A stretch of DNA of 12,199 bases from Syntrophobacterales bacterium (lineage in GTDB: Bacteria; Desulfobacterota; Syntrophia; Syntrophales; UBA6807): NCBI GenBank assembly GCA_021159265.1, contig JAGGSD010000077.1, positions 1 through 12,199 on the forward strand, in the 5' to 3' direction. Positions 6,119 to 12,199 of this stretch are shown here, in pieces; within the stretch, counting starts at the first letter, position 1; every line of letters starts with the position of its first letter. The notes under the pieces are model-generated. The model saw only the letters and a list, made by a program, of their open reading frames with translations, did not search any database and had not been told where the DNA came from. The position numbers were made by a program, and so were the translations under genes.

Positions 6119-7816
6119 TTATTGCCGCTTTAAATCGTAAGCAACCAGTACACTTTTGGGCATGAGAATTCCCCCGCGAGATAATACGACGGCTAAGACT
6201 ATTTCATTGTTACCATCATTGTCGATATCCTTAAACTGGTAATCAGCAACGTATCCCTGGATTTTCCTCGTCTTCCAGTTTTCCACCATTCCAAGCCCGT
6301 CCCATTCAAGATCATATATTTCACTTTTCGTGAACATCTTAATATTTTTGAATAATCTCCCCGTGCCAGATAAATTCTTGACGATAATTATCTCTTTTTT
6401 ACCGTCTTTATTGATATCATAAGTCAGAATTCTCAATTGTATATATGTCGTATCCTTTTCATCGGCATCGTCACCTGTCTGTTGTGCCCCCTGACCGGGT
6501 TCAATATAATTATTACTCCCCCCAAAGACCTCATCACTCTTCCATAAGATGTATTCACTTCCGCCGAAGACATGGATCTTTGAAATGGGTTTTTTCGTTT
6601 TTTCATAGGCGATAAGATGATCATCCTGATCAAGGGCCAGTATCCTTTCCCGCTTACTTCCGTCAATACTGTCAATGGTGAGACCATAAACAGAAAGACC
6701 TTCAGGAATAGACATCCTGTTTCCTCTTGCATAGTTATCGTTTTCCCAGACAATTTCATAAATAGGTTTACCGAACGGCTTATCAATCCCCGGTTTCTGT
6801 CCAAGTAGTCGCGGTATTCCCGAAGTATCAACAACCCTTAAAAACCATGGCAAATCCGAGGCAATCTTAATATATTTACCGTCATGAAACTCCAGGACAA
6901 ATGAATGAAGAACGCCACTCTCCATACTGGTAACAATGATTTCCTTGATCCCGTTTTCATTAATATCGGCAACGTCAACAGAAACATTATCACTATAAGT
7001 TTTCCCCGGGATTTTATCAAGAAGTTTCAGCTGTTTACCGTCTCTTTGATAAATCATTACATTACGGCTATCTATAACCACCACCTCGTTCAAACCGTCA
7101 TCATTAACATCTCCAATATCCATCCCTTTAAATTCAATTGTATATCTTTTTGTCATCCAGAATCCTTTTCGATCGAGGGCACGGGATCCATGTATAAAAT
7201 CGGGGTTGATAATCGCCGTGTAGGTGCCTTCGGGTGTCTTCAATGCTTTGATTGCTTTAGAATCTTCGGGGGATTTCGCAACCGGCGCTTTTGTTTGAGA
7301 AATCGGTTGGGTTTGAGTTGGGGGAACAAAGTTTGGCGGAACTTGCCCCAAGAGATGATAATTAACTTTTTTAGCAAAATCACCTATTTTAGGTATGACC
7401 TCGTCCATCCCTCTGCATTGTTCAAATATCCCGACTGGAGACTTGTAAGCGGCAACATCAAGCAATCTTCCATCCAGGCTGATACTGTTGCCGATTTTGG
7501 TTATACTCCCCCAAACGACAAAGTTAACATTGAGTTCTTTGCCCAGGCCGTAAACATCAGCCTCGTTCATGTCCTTCTTCCCCACTTTTTTTAGAGCTTC
7601 TGTAATGGAATGTTTCTTGATGACATCTATTTGACCGCTCGATGAAAGCCTTGAAAGAAGCATATCCCATATACCATTTTTTATATAGTCTATGTTCTCA
7701 GCACTATGGACAGAAAAAGGCAGTATTGCAACCGTCTTGTTTTCCGTTGCCCACAGTGATAATGCACTCGAAATAATCATAAAAATACAAATAAAAAGGA
7801 CAAATATTTTTTTCAT
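6119..7816 (-). CDS. Secreted FG-GAP/VCBS-like repeat protein with N-terminal TolB/CsgG-like domain
   Basis: A 565-residue exported protein. Residues 1-23 form a signal peptide (KK, hydrophobic core, cleavage after SLWA). Residues 27-155 (KTVAILPFSVHSAENIDYIK, later VNFVVWGSITKIGNSISLDG and RLLDV) resemble the TolB-N/FlgO/CsgG type domain of periplasmic and outer-membrane-associated proteins. A Pro/Gln/Thr-rich linker follows (159-180). The rest has FG-GAP/VCBS-like blades, each with a calcium-loop motif: DVNDDGLNE (236-244), DINENGIKE (284-292), DINKDGKKE (467-475) and DIDNDGNNE (530-538), suggesting a beta-propeller. The function is unknown; such proteins may scaffold envelope complexes. 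The start is supported by AAAGGAG at 7831-7825. It lies 80 bp after the endonuclease IV stop on the same strand. Domain assignment is by eye; the propeller is moderately certain, the N-terminal family less so. Confidence 0.85.
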   Translation of the reverse strand: MKKIFVLFICIFMIISSALSLWATENKTVAILPFSVHSAENIDYIKNGIWDMLLSRLSSSGQIDVIKKHSITEALKKVGKKDMNEADVYGLGKELNVNFVVWGSITKIGNSISLDGRLLDVAAYKSPVGIFEQCRGMDEVIPKIGDFAKKVNYHLLGQVPPNFVPPTQTQPISQTKAPVAKSPEDSKAIKALKTPEGTYTAIINPDFIHGSRALDRKGFWMTKRYTIEFKGMDIGDVNDDGLNEVVVIDSRNVMIYQRDGKQLKLLDKIPGKTYSDNVSVDVADINENGIKEIIVTSMESGVLHSFVLEFHDGKYIKIASDLPWFLRVVDTSGIPRLLGQKPGIDKPFGKPIYEIVWENDNYARGNRMSIPEGLSVYGLTIDSIDGSKRERILALDQDDHLIAYEKTKKPISKIHVFGGSEYILWKSDEVFGGSNNYIEPGQGAQQTGDDADEKDTTYIQLRILTYDINKDGKKEIIIVKNLSGTGRLFKNIKMFTKSEIYDLEWDGLGMVENWKTRKIQGYVADYQFKDIDNDGNNEIVLAVVLSRGGILMPKSVLVAYDLKRQ

Positions 7817-7824
7817 TCTTTAAT

Positions 7825-7831
7825 CTCCTTT
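7825..7831 (-). promoter_or_regulatory. Ribosome-binding site of the VCBS-like protein gene
   Basis: On the minus strand AAAGGAG lies 8 nt before the ATG at 7816, a strong Shine-Dalgarno sequence that fixes the start just before the signal peptide. Confidence 0.7.
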
Positions 7832-7896
7832 AATACCTTGACAGGATGCCGGACCAGGATACGCTTATCTTTCTATATATCAGGAATCCGTAGCAG

Positions 7897-8760
7897 CTAT
7901 AATCTGGCAAAACTTCTCAACAGATCAAAATTCACACGGTCTTTTTCCAGATCCTTTCCCAAACCGGGTGTTTCTAATATTTTCGGAATGTCTTTCAACC
8001 TTTTGTCAGACATGATCCATTGAAAAGGCTTTTTACCTATCATTCCTTTCCCGATATTTTCATGACGATCTATACGGGATCCCAAATCCTTTTTTGAATC
8101 ATTGACATGAATAACTTTGAGCTTGTCTATGCCTATCATTTCTTCAATTTTCTTTAATAACTCTTCGTAACTTTCAACGGATCTTAACTCATATCCCGCG
8201 GCAAAAGCGTGACAGGTGTCGAGACAAAACATCAGCCTTGAACTTTCTACTACCTCATTCATGATCCGGGCGATTTGCTCCAACCTGTAACCCAGGGTCG
8301 TCCCCTGACCTGCCGTTATTTCGAGTGTAATTTTAACCCTGTATCCTTTTGTTCGTTCATGAATCCCGTCCAAAGCTTGTACTATTTTCTTGATTCCATA
8401 TTCCTCGCCACGACCCCTGTGAGAACCGGGATGAATAACAAGATAGTTTACTCCAAGTAATTCGCATCGTTGCATCTCATGCAACATTGCATTTATTGAC
8501 TTTTCATACAACTCATCATCCGCTGATGCAAGATTTATAAGATAGCTGTTGTGTGAAATGACTGGATTTATCTTTACTTTTTTTCTTACTTCCTTGAATT
8601 CAGCTATTTCTGACTCTTCAAGATATCTTTCTCTCCACTGGCTTGCATTTTTTGTAAACATCTGAATCGTGTTGCATCCAAGATCACTCCCTCTGAGAAG
8701 CGCTTTACCTAACCCACCTGAAATGGACATGTGCGCCCCCAGAAGAGGCCCTCCATTCAT
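7897..8760 (-). CDS. nfo: Endonuclease IV (class II AP endonuclease)
   Basis: A 287-residue endonuclease IV, which cuts 5' of abasic sites and removes 3'-blocking groups in base excision repair. All nine trinuclear zinc ligands known from the E. coli enzyme can be placed with an offset of one or two residues: His70, His110, Glu147, Asp181, His184, His218, Asp231, His233 and Glu263. Signature strings are GAHMSISGG (8-16), LEITAGQGT (146-154), CLDTCHAFAAGY (179-190), HVNDSK (218-223) and ETPG (263-266). I chose the ATG at 8760 because family proteins start shortly before GAHMSISGG; an ATG at 8793 would overlap the upstream gene by 29 bp and add 11 untypical residues. It begins 4 nt after the stop of the small membrane protein gene, with GGAG inside that gene's end as ribosome-binding site, so co-translation is likely. 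Confidence 0.96.
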   Translation of the reverse strand: MNGGPLLGAHMSISGGLGKALLRGSDLGCNTIQMFTKNASQWRERYLEESEIAEFKEVRKKVKINPVISHNSYLINLASADDELYEKSINAMLHEMQRCELLGVNYLVIHPGSHRGRGEEYGIKKIVQALDGIHERTKGYRVKITLEITAGQGTTLGYRLEQIARIMNEVVESSRLMFCLDTCHAFAAGYELRSVESYEELLKKIEEMIGIDKLKVIHVNDSKKDLGSRIDRHENIGKGMIGKKPFQWIMSDKRLKDIPKILETPGLGKDLEKDRVNFDLLRSFARL

Positions 8761-8764
8761 TATC

Positions 8765-9088
8765 CTATTTCTCCACTTTTTTAAAACGTTCAAATAACAT
8801 ATAGATCCCCAGAATGATTAGAACAACAGGAAGAACGTATTGGACCCATGACTCAATTTTCGGGTAGAAATTTCTCATAACAATAAATATAATTCCGACG
8901 ACACCGATAAGCCATCCTCCGATGTCTTCGATGCGTTCAACCAGTATCCCGACAGAAATGACAATCATTACAATCGGCCAGCTTTTGTCAAATACGTAAA
9001 CCCCACTACTGTTCAAGATAATAAGAACGCCCAATGCAATAAGAATCAGAGTACTTGTCAATACAAATGTCTTTTCTTTTCCTGCCAC
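8765..9088 (-). CDS. Small membrane protein, LiaF/DUF5668-like transmembrane domain
   Basis: A 107-residue, very hydrophobic protein with about four membrane segments (roughly residues 8-26, 36-52, 57-71 and 82-101), charged only at its ends (MAGKEK, ERFKKVEK). The pattern of short paired helices, with LILIALGVLIILNSSG, WPIVMIVISVGILVER, GGWLIGVVGIIFIV and YVLPVVLIILGIYMLFER, matches the LiaI/LiaF-type transmembrane region (DUF5668). Relatives often belong to envelope-stress systems, but this one lacks the C-terminal cytoplasmic LiaF domain, so its role is open. The start codon is GTG at 9088, supported by AAAGGAG at 9101-9095. It lies 60 bp after the slipin gene and 4 nt before nfo. The link to the NfeD-slipin membrane pair is inferred from position only. 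Confidence 0.8.
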   Translation of the reverse strand: MAGKEKTFVLTSTLILIALGVLIILNSSGVYVFDKSWPIVMIVISVGILVERIEDIGGWLIGVVGIIFIVMRNFYPKIESWVQYVLPVVLIILGIYMLFERFKKVEK

Positions 9089-9094
9089 TTTCTT

Positions 9095-9101
9095 CTCCTT
9101 T
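9095..9101 (-). promoter_or_regulatory. Ribosome-binding site deciding a GTG start
   Basis: AAAGGAG on the minus strand lies 6 nt before the GTG at 9088 and supports that non-ATG start for the small membrane protein. Confidence 0.7.
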
Positions 9102-9148
9102 CAGTATGGAATGAGGTTTCAAGTTTTACGTTCAAAAATTATTTGCAT

Positions 9149-9910
9149 TTATACAGATTCTTTCTTTCCAATTAAATTCAGGAATGGCCGGAATAAATCA
9201 ATCGGTATGGGGAATAGTGTTGTCGAATTGTTTTCAGATGCAACCTGGACAAGTGTTTGAAGATAACGAAGCTGTAAGGCAATGGGCTGTTCAGCAATAA
9301 CGCTACCCGCATCAGCCAGCTTTTGAGCGGCTTGGAATTCTCCTTCCGCATTGATGACTTTTGCTCTTCTTTCCCTTTCCGCCTCCGCCTGTTTGGCCAT
9401 AGCCCGCTGCATCTCCTGAGGAAGATCGATATGTTTTACCTCAACAGTCGACACCTTGATCCCCCAGGGATCGGTACTCCTGTCGAGTATCTCCTGCAAC
9501 CGAGCATTGATCTTCTCTCTTTCTGCCAGAATTTCGTCAAGTTCTACCTGACCGCAGACACTCCTTAAAGTCGTTTGGGCAAGCTGAGAAGTAGCATAGA
9601 GGAAGTTTTCAACTTCAATAACAGCGTCATTGGCAGTCATTACCCTGAAATAAATAACTGCATTCACCTTGATAGACACATTATCCCTCGTTATCACATC
9701 CTGCGGAGGAACATCCATAGTTATGATTCTCATATCGACCTTAACCATTCTGTCCACTACGGGTATCAGGAGGATAAGACCTGGCCCTTTGGTTTTTATG
9801 ACTCTCCCCAGACGAAAGATTACACCCCTTTCATATTCATTAAGTATTCTTATTGCCGCCGCCAAAAACATAATAATTAAAACGACTAATGCAGTAACTG
9901 TGTATATCAT
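9149..9910 (-). CDS. Slipin / stomatin-like SPFH (Band 7) membrane protein
   Basis: A 253-residue slipin. One N-terminal membrane segment (residues 2-20) is followed by the Band 7/SPFH domain: NEYERGVIFRLGR (24-36), GPGLILLIPVVD (42-53), DVPPQDVITRDNVSI (66-80), VNAVIYFRV (82-90), TLRSVCGQVELDEIL (114-128) and WGIKVSTVEVKHIDLP (149-164). A coiled-coil stretch rich in Ala/Glu/Arg (166-200) follows, then a C-terminal hydrophobic oligomerisation tail. Slipins oligomerise in the membrane and are substrates or partners of NfeD proteases, as shown for the Pyrococcus PH1510-PH1511 pair. The ATG overlaps the TGA of the NfeD gene by 4 bp (9907-9910) and a strong GAGGAGG lies within the end of that gene, so the two are translationally coupled. 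Cys119 replaces a usual aliphatic residue. Expected to sit in the inner membrane. Confidence 0.95.
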   Translation of the reverse strand: MIYTVTALVVLIIMFLAAAIRILNEYERGVIFRLGRVIKTKGPGLILLIPVVDRMVKVDMRIITMDVPPQDVITRDNVSIKVNAVIYFRVMTANDAVIEVENFLYATSQLAQTTLRSVCGQVELDEILAEREKINARLQEILDRSTDPWGIKVSTVEVKHIDLPQEMQRAMAKQAEAERERRAKVINAEGEFQAAQKLADAGSVIAEQPIALQLRYLQTLVQVASENNSTTLFPIPIDLFRPFLNLIGKKESV

Positions 9911-11238
9911 GACTTGCCCTCCTCATTCTCATTCATTTTTTTCACTTCTAATTTCAACCCTTTCATCCCGACCACTACTATGTTTTCCCCCTTTTCTATC
10001 ATGTCTGTGCTATATGCGTTCCAATGTTCACCTCTTATAAAAACCTTTCCGCCTTCATAAACAGGTGTGACGGCATTTCCTTTTTCGCCAATCATCCCTT
10101 CCGCGCCCGTTACCGGCTTTCTCATCTGGGCCTTAACAGCGAGTCCGATAATGGCTATAAAAAACAATGTGGTAAGAACAATCGTTGGTATCATGACTTT
10201 TAAAGATACTCTCAACGCCGGAACAGATGATTCAAACAGCATAAGCGAACCTAAAGCAAGAGATATTATTCCAGAAACAGTTAGCATTCCATGACTTATA
10301 ATTTTTATTTCAGCTACAAAAAGTATAATGCCAAAAATTATCAACAGGACACCGGCAAAATTAACCGGCAGGGTCTGCAATGCAAAAAAAGCAAGAATTA
10401 GCGATATACCACCCACAACCCCCGGGAGAATCGCGCCAGGGTGGGCAAATTCAAAGTACAAACCCGCTAGACCGATCATTAACAAAAGGTACGCTATATT
10501 AGGATCGCCCAGAGTTGTCAATATCCTTTCGCGCAGGCCCATCTTTTTTTCATTGATGATTGCTCCCTTTGTCTTCAATGATACCTTCCCTGAGGGCAAT
10601 AGTACGACCTTTCCGTTAATCTTCTCCATTAACTGATCAATATCCTTAGCAACAAAATCGATAACATTCAGTTTTAAAGCATCTTCCGCCGTAATCGACT
10701 CACTTTTTCTAACGGCACGTTCAACCCATTTAACATTCCGTCCCCTCTTTTTTGCAATACCCTTTGAATAGGCAACGGCATCGTTTTCCATCTTCTCAGC
10801 CATGGTTTTGTTCATTTTTCCACCAATGCCGATTGCCACGGGATGGGCAGCACCGATGTTTGTACCTGGAGCCATTGCCGCTATATTCGCTGCCATTGTA
10901 ATCATTACCCCCGCGGAAGCCGCTCGCGCTCCCGACGGATAAACAAAAACTGCAACAGGAATACGTGCATTCAAAAGTCCCTTAACTATATGTCTCATAG
11001 AGAGATCGAGACCACCCGGTGTATCAAGTAAAATTATGAGCCCCGCAGAACCTTCAGCAAAGGATTGATTAATGCTTTTGATAATATACGTTGCAACGGC
11101 TGGTGTGATGGCGGAATTTATGGTAATTACATCAAATACAGGTTTATCACTCTCCCCATAAGAGCCCGATCCTCCGGCAATAATCAGAAAAATCAGGATC
11201 AAAGATACAATAACTAATTTTATTATTTTGAACCTCAT
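9907..11238 (-). CDS. NfeD-family membrane-bound serine protease (NfeD1b/ClpP-like)
   Basis: A 443-residue inner-membrane protease. A signal peptide/anchor (residues 1-22, MRFKIIKLVIVSLILIFLII) precedes a ClpP-like domain: LLDTPGGL (70-77), the nucleophile region SGARAASAGV with Ser108, GTNIGAAHPV (125-134) and the general-base Lys159 in YSKGIAKKRG. This is the Ser-Lys dyad arrangement of Pyrococcus PH1510. Five membrane segments follow (about 249-265, 270-287, 293-312, 317-335, 349-368), then the C-terminal NfeD OB-fold domain (374-436, GMIGEKGNAVTPV, GEHWNAYS, GENIVVVG). Length matches long NfeD proteins. I chose the ATG at 11238, preceded by AGGTG with a 5-nt gap, because it starts the signal peptide; upstream in-frame starts at 11337 and 11295 would overlap udg and encode repeat-like sequence. 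It is paired with slipin by a 4-bp overlap. Confidence 0.95.
   Translation of the reverse strand: MRFKIIKLVIVSLILIFLIIAGGSGSYGESDKPVFDVITINSAITPAVATYIIKSINQSFAEGSAGLIILLDTPGGLDLSMRHIVKGLLNARIPVAVFVYPSGARAASAGVMITMAANIAAMAPGTNIGAAHPVAIGIGGKMNKTMAEKMENDAVAYSKGIAKKRGRNVKWVERAVRKSESITAEDALKLNVIDFVAKDIDQLMEKINGKVVLLPSGKVSLKTKGAIINEKKMGLRERILTTLGDPNIAYLLLMIGLAGLYFEFAHPGAILPGVVGGISLILAFFALQTLPVNFAGVLLIIFGIILFVAEIKIISHGMLTVSGIISLALGSLMLFESSVPALRVSLKVMIPTIVLTTLFFIAIIGLAVKAQMRKPVTGAEGMIGEKGNAVTPVYEGGKVFIRGEHWNAYSTDMIEKGENIVVVGMKGLKLEVKKMNENEEGKS
9917..9924 (-). promoter_or_regulatory. Ribosome-binding site of slipin inside the NfeD gene
   Basis: GAGGAGGG on the minus strand, within codons for the last residues of NfeD, lies 6 nt before the slipin ATG. 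Together with the ATGA overlap it indicates coupled translation of the two proteins. Confidence 0.75.
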
Positions 11239-11291
11239 GGTTTCACCTGCAGTGGTTCGTGGTCCGGGTATTGCTGCTCGTTGCTCATCAC

Positions 11292-12029
11292 TCATTGCTG
11301 ATTTAGTTCCTCCATAATCATCTGAACATCTTCCCACACCTGTTTTTTAGCTCCGGGATTTCTTAAAAGATATGCGGGATGATACGTCGGCATAAGTTTT
11401 ATCCCCTGATAAGAATGGAATCGTCCTCGAAGTCTGGATATGGGAACATCAGTTTGAAGCAATGTCTTGGCCGCAAAAGTGCCAAGAGCACATATCACCT
11501 TGGGATTAATCACCTCAAGCTGTTTTATCAAAAAAGGTTCACAGGTTTTGATTTCGTCCGGTTTAGGATTCCTGTTTCCCGGAGGACGACATTTTAATAT
11601 ATTACATATGTAAATCTCTTTTCTCGTAAGCCCCATAGCCCCAACAATTCTCGTAAGGAGCTGGCCTGCCCGGCCTACAAATGGTTTACCCTGCAAATCT
11701 TCCTGTTCGCCAGGAGCTTCCCCCACAAATACAAGGTCCGCATTCTGATTTCCTTCTCCGAATACCAGATTTTTCCTGGTCTGATATAAATTGCACCTCT
11801 GACAATCTCCGAGCTCCCGGCGTATATCATCAAGGGTTAATGGGATTAAGCGCGCCTTTTCCACATTTGTAATTGCATCTTCCGCAATAAACTCGTCTTG
11901 AAATGCGACCGCGCCCTTCATGTACAAACCGGAACAATTTCTCCCAGAGTCTCTCTCTGAAATGACATAATTTTTTAGAGAAACAACTACTTGAAAAAGC
12001 TCATCCCTTAATTGTTCTTTTGAATTCAT
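11292..12029 (-). CDS. Family 4 uracil-DNA glycosylase with 4Fe-4S cluster
   Basis: A 245-residue uracil-DNA glycosylase that removes deaminated cytosine from DNA, the first step of base excision repair. Four cluster cysteines are visible: Cys76 and Cys79 (CQRC), Cys147 (LKCRPPGNRNP) and Cys163 (TCEPF), spacing typical of type 4 (UdgA-like) enzymes. Active-site motif A is GEAPGEQED (103-111), followed by GKPFVGRAGQLL (114-125); the second motif is HPAYLLRNP (217-225). The first 65 residues form a poorly conserved extension, often present in this family in Desulfobacterota and Firmicutes. The ATG at 12029 has only a weak purine-rich leader; the end of a repeat element is just 17 nt upstream. 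The gene heads the minus-strand run containing nfeD, slipin and nfo. Overlap with SPO1 polymerase N-terminal-like domain annotations is only a naming matter. Confidence 0.95.
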   Translation of the reverse strand: MNSKEQLRDELFQVVVSLKNYVISERDSGRNCSGLYMKGAVAFQDEFIAEDAITNVEKARLIPLTLDDIRRELGDCQRCNLYQTRKNLVFGEGNQNADLVFVGEAPGEQEDLQGKPFVGRAGQLLTRIVGAMGLTRKEIYICNILKCRPPGNRNPKPDEIKTCEPFLIKQLEVINPKVICALGTFAAKTLLQTDVPISRLRGRFHSYQGIKLMPTYHPAYLLRNPGAKKQVWEDVQMIMEELNQQ

Positions 12030-12046
12030 ATTGATACTCTAAATTC

Positions 12047-12199
12047 GTAACTACTCAGGTTCACAGTTCAGTGGTTCAAGGTTCAACAGTTGAATGAAGA
12101 GAAACGGGTAATATCTCAATAAACACGGGCAGGGGTGACTTTAGTCGCCCCTGCCGGAAGGTTAAAACCTCCCCTCCCTCATTTATTGGAACTCTTTTA
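12047..12199 (-). mobile_element. Second copy of the GTAACTACTCAGGT element, one end only, running off the window
   Basis: GTAACTACTCAGGT at 12047-12060 is identical to the 14-bp terminal repeat of the element at 161-412. The sequence just inside it (TTCACAGTTCAGTGGTTCAAGGTTCAAC) resembles, in reverse complement, the right-hand subterminal TTTGAACCTTTGAACC of that element rather than its left end. The other terminus is not within the window; an element of similar length would end about 100 bp beyond it. Only the end sequence is certain; how much of 12061-12199 belongs to the element is a guess. It lies 17 nt upstream of the udg start. Confidence 0.55.
12128..12155. repeat. Strong GC-rich hairpin, REP-like
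   Basis: GGCAGGGGTGAC (12128-12139) pairs with GTCGCCCCTGCC (12144-12155) around a TTTA loop, with one T-G wobble. A weaker hairpin follows: GGAAGGTT (12156-12163) with AACCTCCC (12166-12173). No T-tract follows directly on the plus strand, so a simple intrinsic terminator is unlikely. It may be a dispersed REP-like palindrome or the core of the second mobile element. Confidence 0.55.

Noticed and set aside
6905..7594. Plus-strand open reading frame of 229 codons
   Set aside because: It is antisense to the VCBS-like gene, whose signal peptide, ribosome-binding site and calcium motifs are clear. The antisense product has no domain or plausible composition.
8761..8793. Longer endonuclease IV start at 8793
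   Set aside because: It would overlap the small membrane protein gene by 29 bp and add residues not seen in the family; the start at 8760 fits the usual N-terminus.
9323..9880. Plus-strand open reading frames of 81 and 101 codons
   Set aside because: Both are antisense shadows of the slipin gene, which has full SPFH motifs and translational coupling to NfeD.
11239..11337. N-terminal extension of NfeD from upstream in-frame starts
   Set aside because: It would overlap the udg 3' end, precede the signal peptide with 33 hydrophilic residues, and is encoded partly by repetitive sequence; the start at 11238 has its own AGGTG.
1..12199. CRISPR array, prophage, toxin-antitoxin or defence genes
   Set aside because: No regularly spaced direct repeats, integrase, phage genes or small toxin/antitoxin pair could be recognised. 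The repeats present are inverted and dispersed.

Overview
The window looks like a chromosomal segment of a moderately low-GC Desulfobacterota (former Deltaproteobacteria) bacterium, possibly a syntrophic or sulfate-reducing lineage. Evidence: the adenylate kinase has the variant P-loop and LID typical of Desulfovibrio/Desulfobacter-type enzymes, and the intergenic spaces hold several palindromic repeats of a kind I associate with these genomes. The lineage is an inference from a few proteins; no rRNA is present.

Layout. Positions 1-580 hold no gene. They contain a 252-bp miniature inverted-repeat element (161-412) with 14-bp perfect ends starting GTAA and an 8-bp target duplication, which fits a non-autonomous IS66-type element. 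A plus-strand run follows: a small cupin (581-916), a metallo-beta-lactamase-fold hydrolase (930-1823), adenylate kinase (1887-2558), a strong intrinsic terminator (2582-2614), translation factor LepA/EF4 (2635-4431), a nested palindromic repeat region (4439-4676), and the haem chaperone HemW (4699-5817).

The two strands converge at an imperfect 144-bp palindrome (5823-5966). Everything to its right is on the minus strand. Read in transcription order from the right edge: family 4 uracil-DNA glycosylase (12029-11292), an NfeD-type membrane serine protease (11238-9907), a slipin/stomatin-like SPFH protein overlapping it by 4 bp (9910-9149), a small LiaF/DUF5668-like membrane protein (9088-8765), endonuclease IV (8760-7897), a secreted protein with an N-terminal TolB/CsgG-like domain and FG-GAP/VCBS-like calcium-binding repeats (7816-6119), and a tRNA with anticodon CAT (6063-5987) that has its own promoter.

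How the genes fit together. NfeD and slipin form a classic protease/scaffold pair, translationally coupled here. Uracil-DNA glycosylase and endonuclease IV are consecutive steps of base excision repair (uracil removal, then cleavage at the abasic site) and bracket the membrane genes in one compact same-strand run. The plus-strand genes are housekeeping functions (nucleotide balance, translation, haem).

The most notable content is in the non-coding DNA. At least three kinds of palindromic element occupy the gaps. One family occurs twice, each time with the same end facing a downstream gene (cupin on the left, udg on the right), and the complete copy carries an outward-directed promoter-like sequence. 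I see no clear new multi-gene defence or biosynthetic system.
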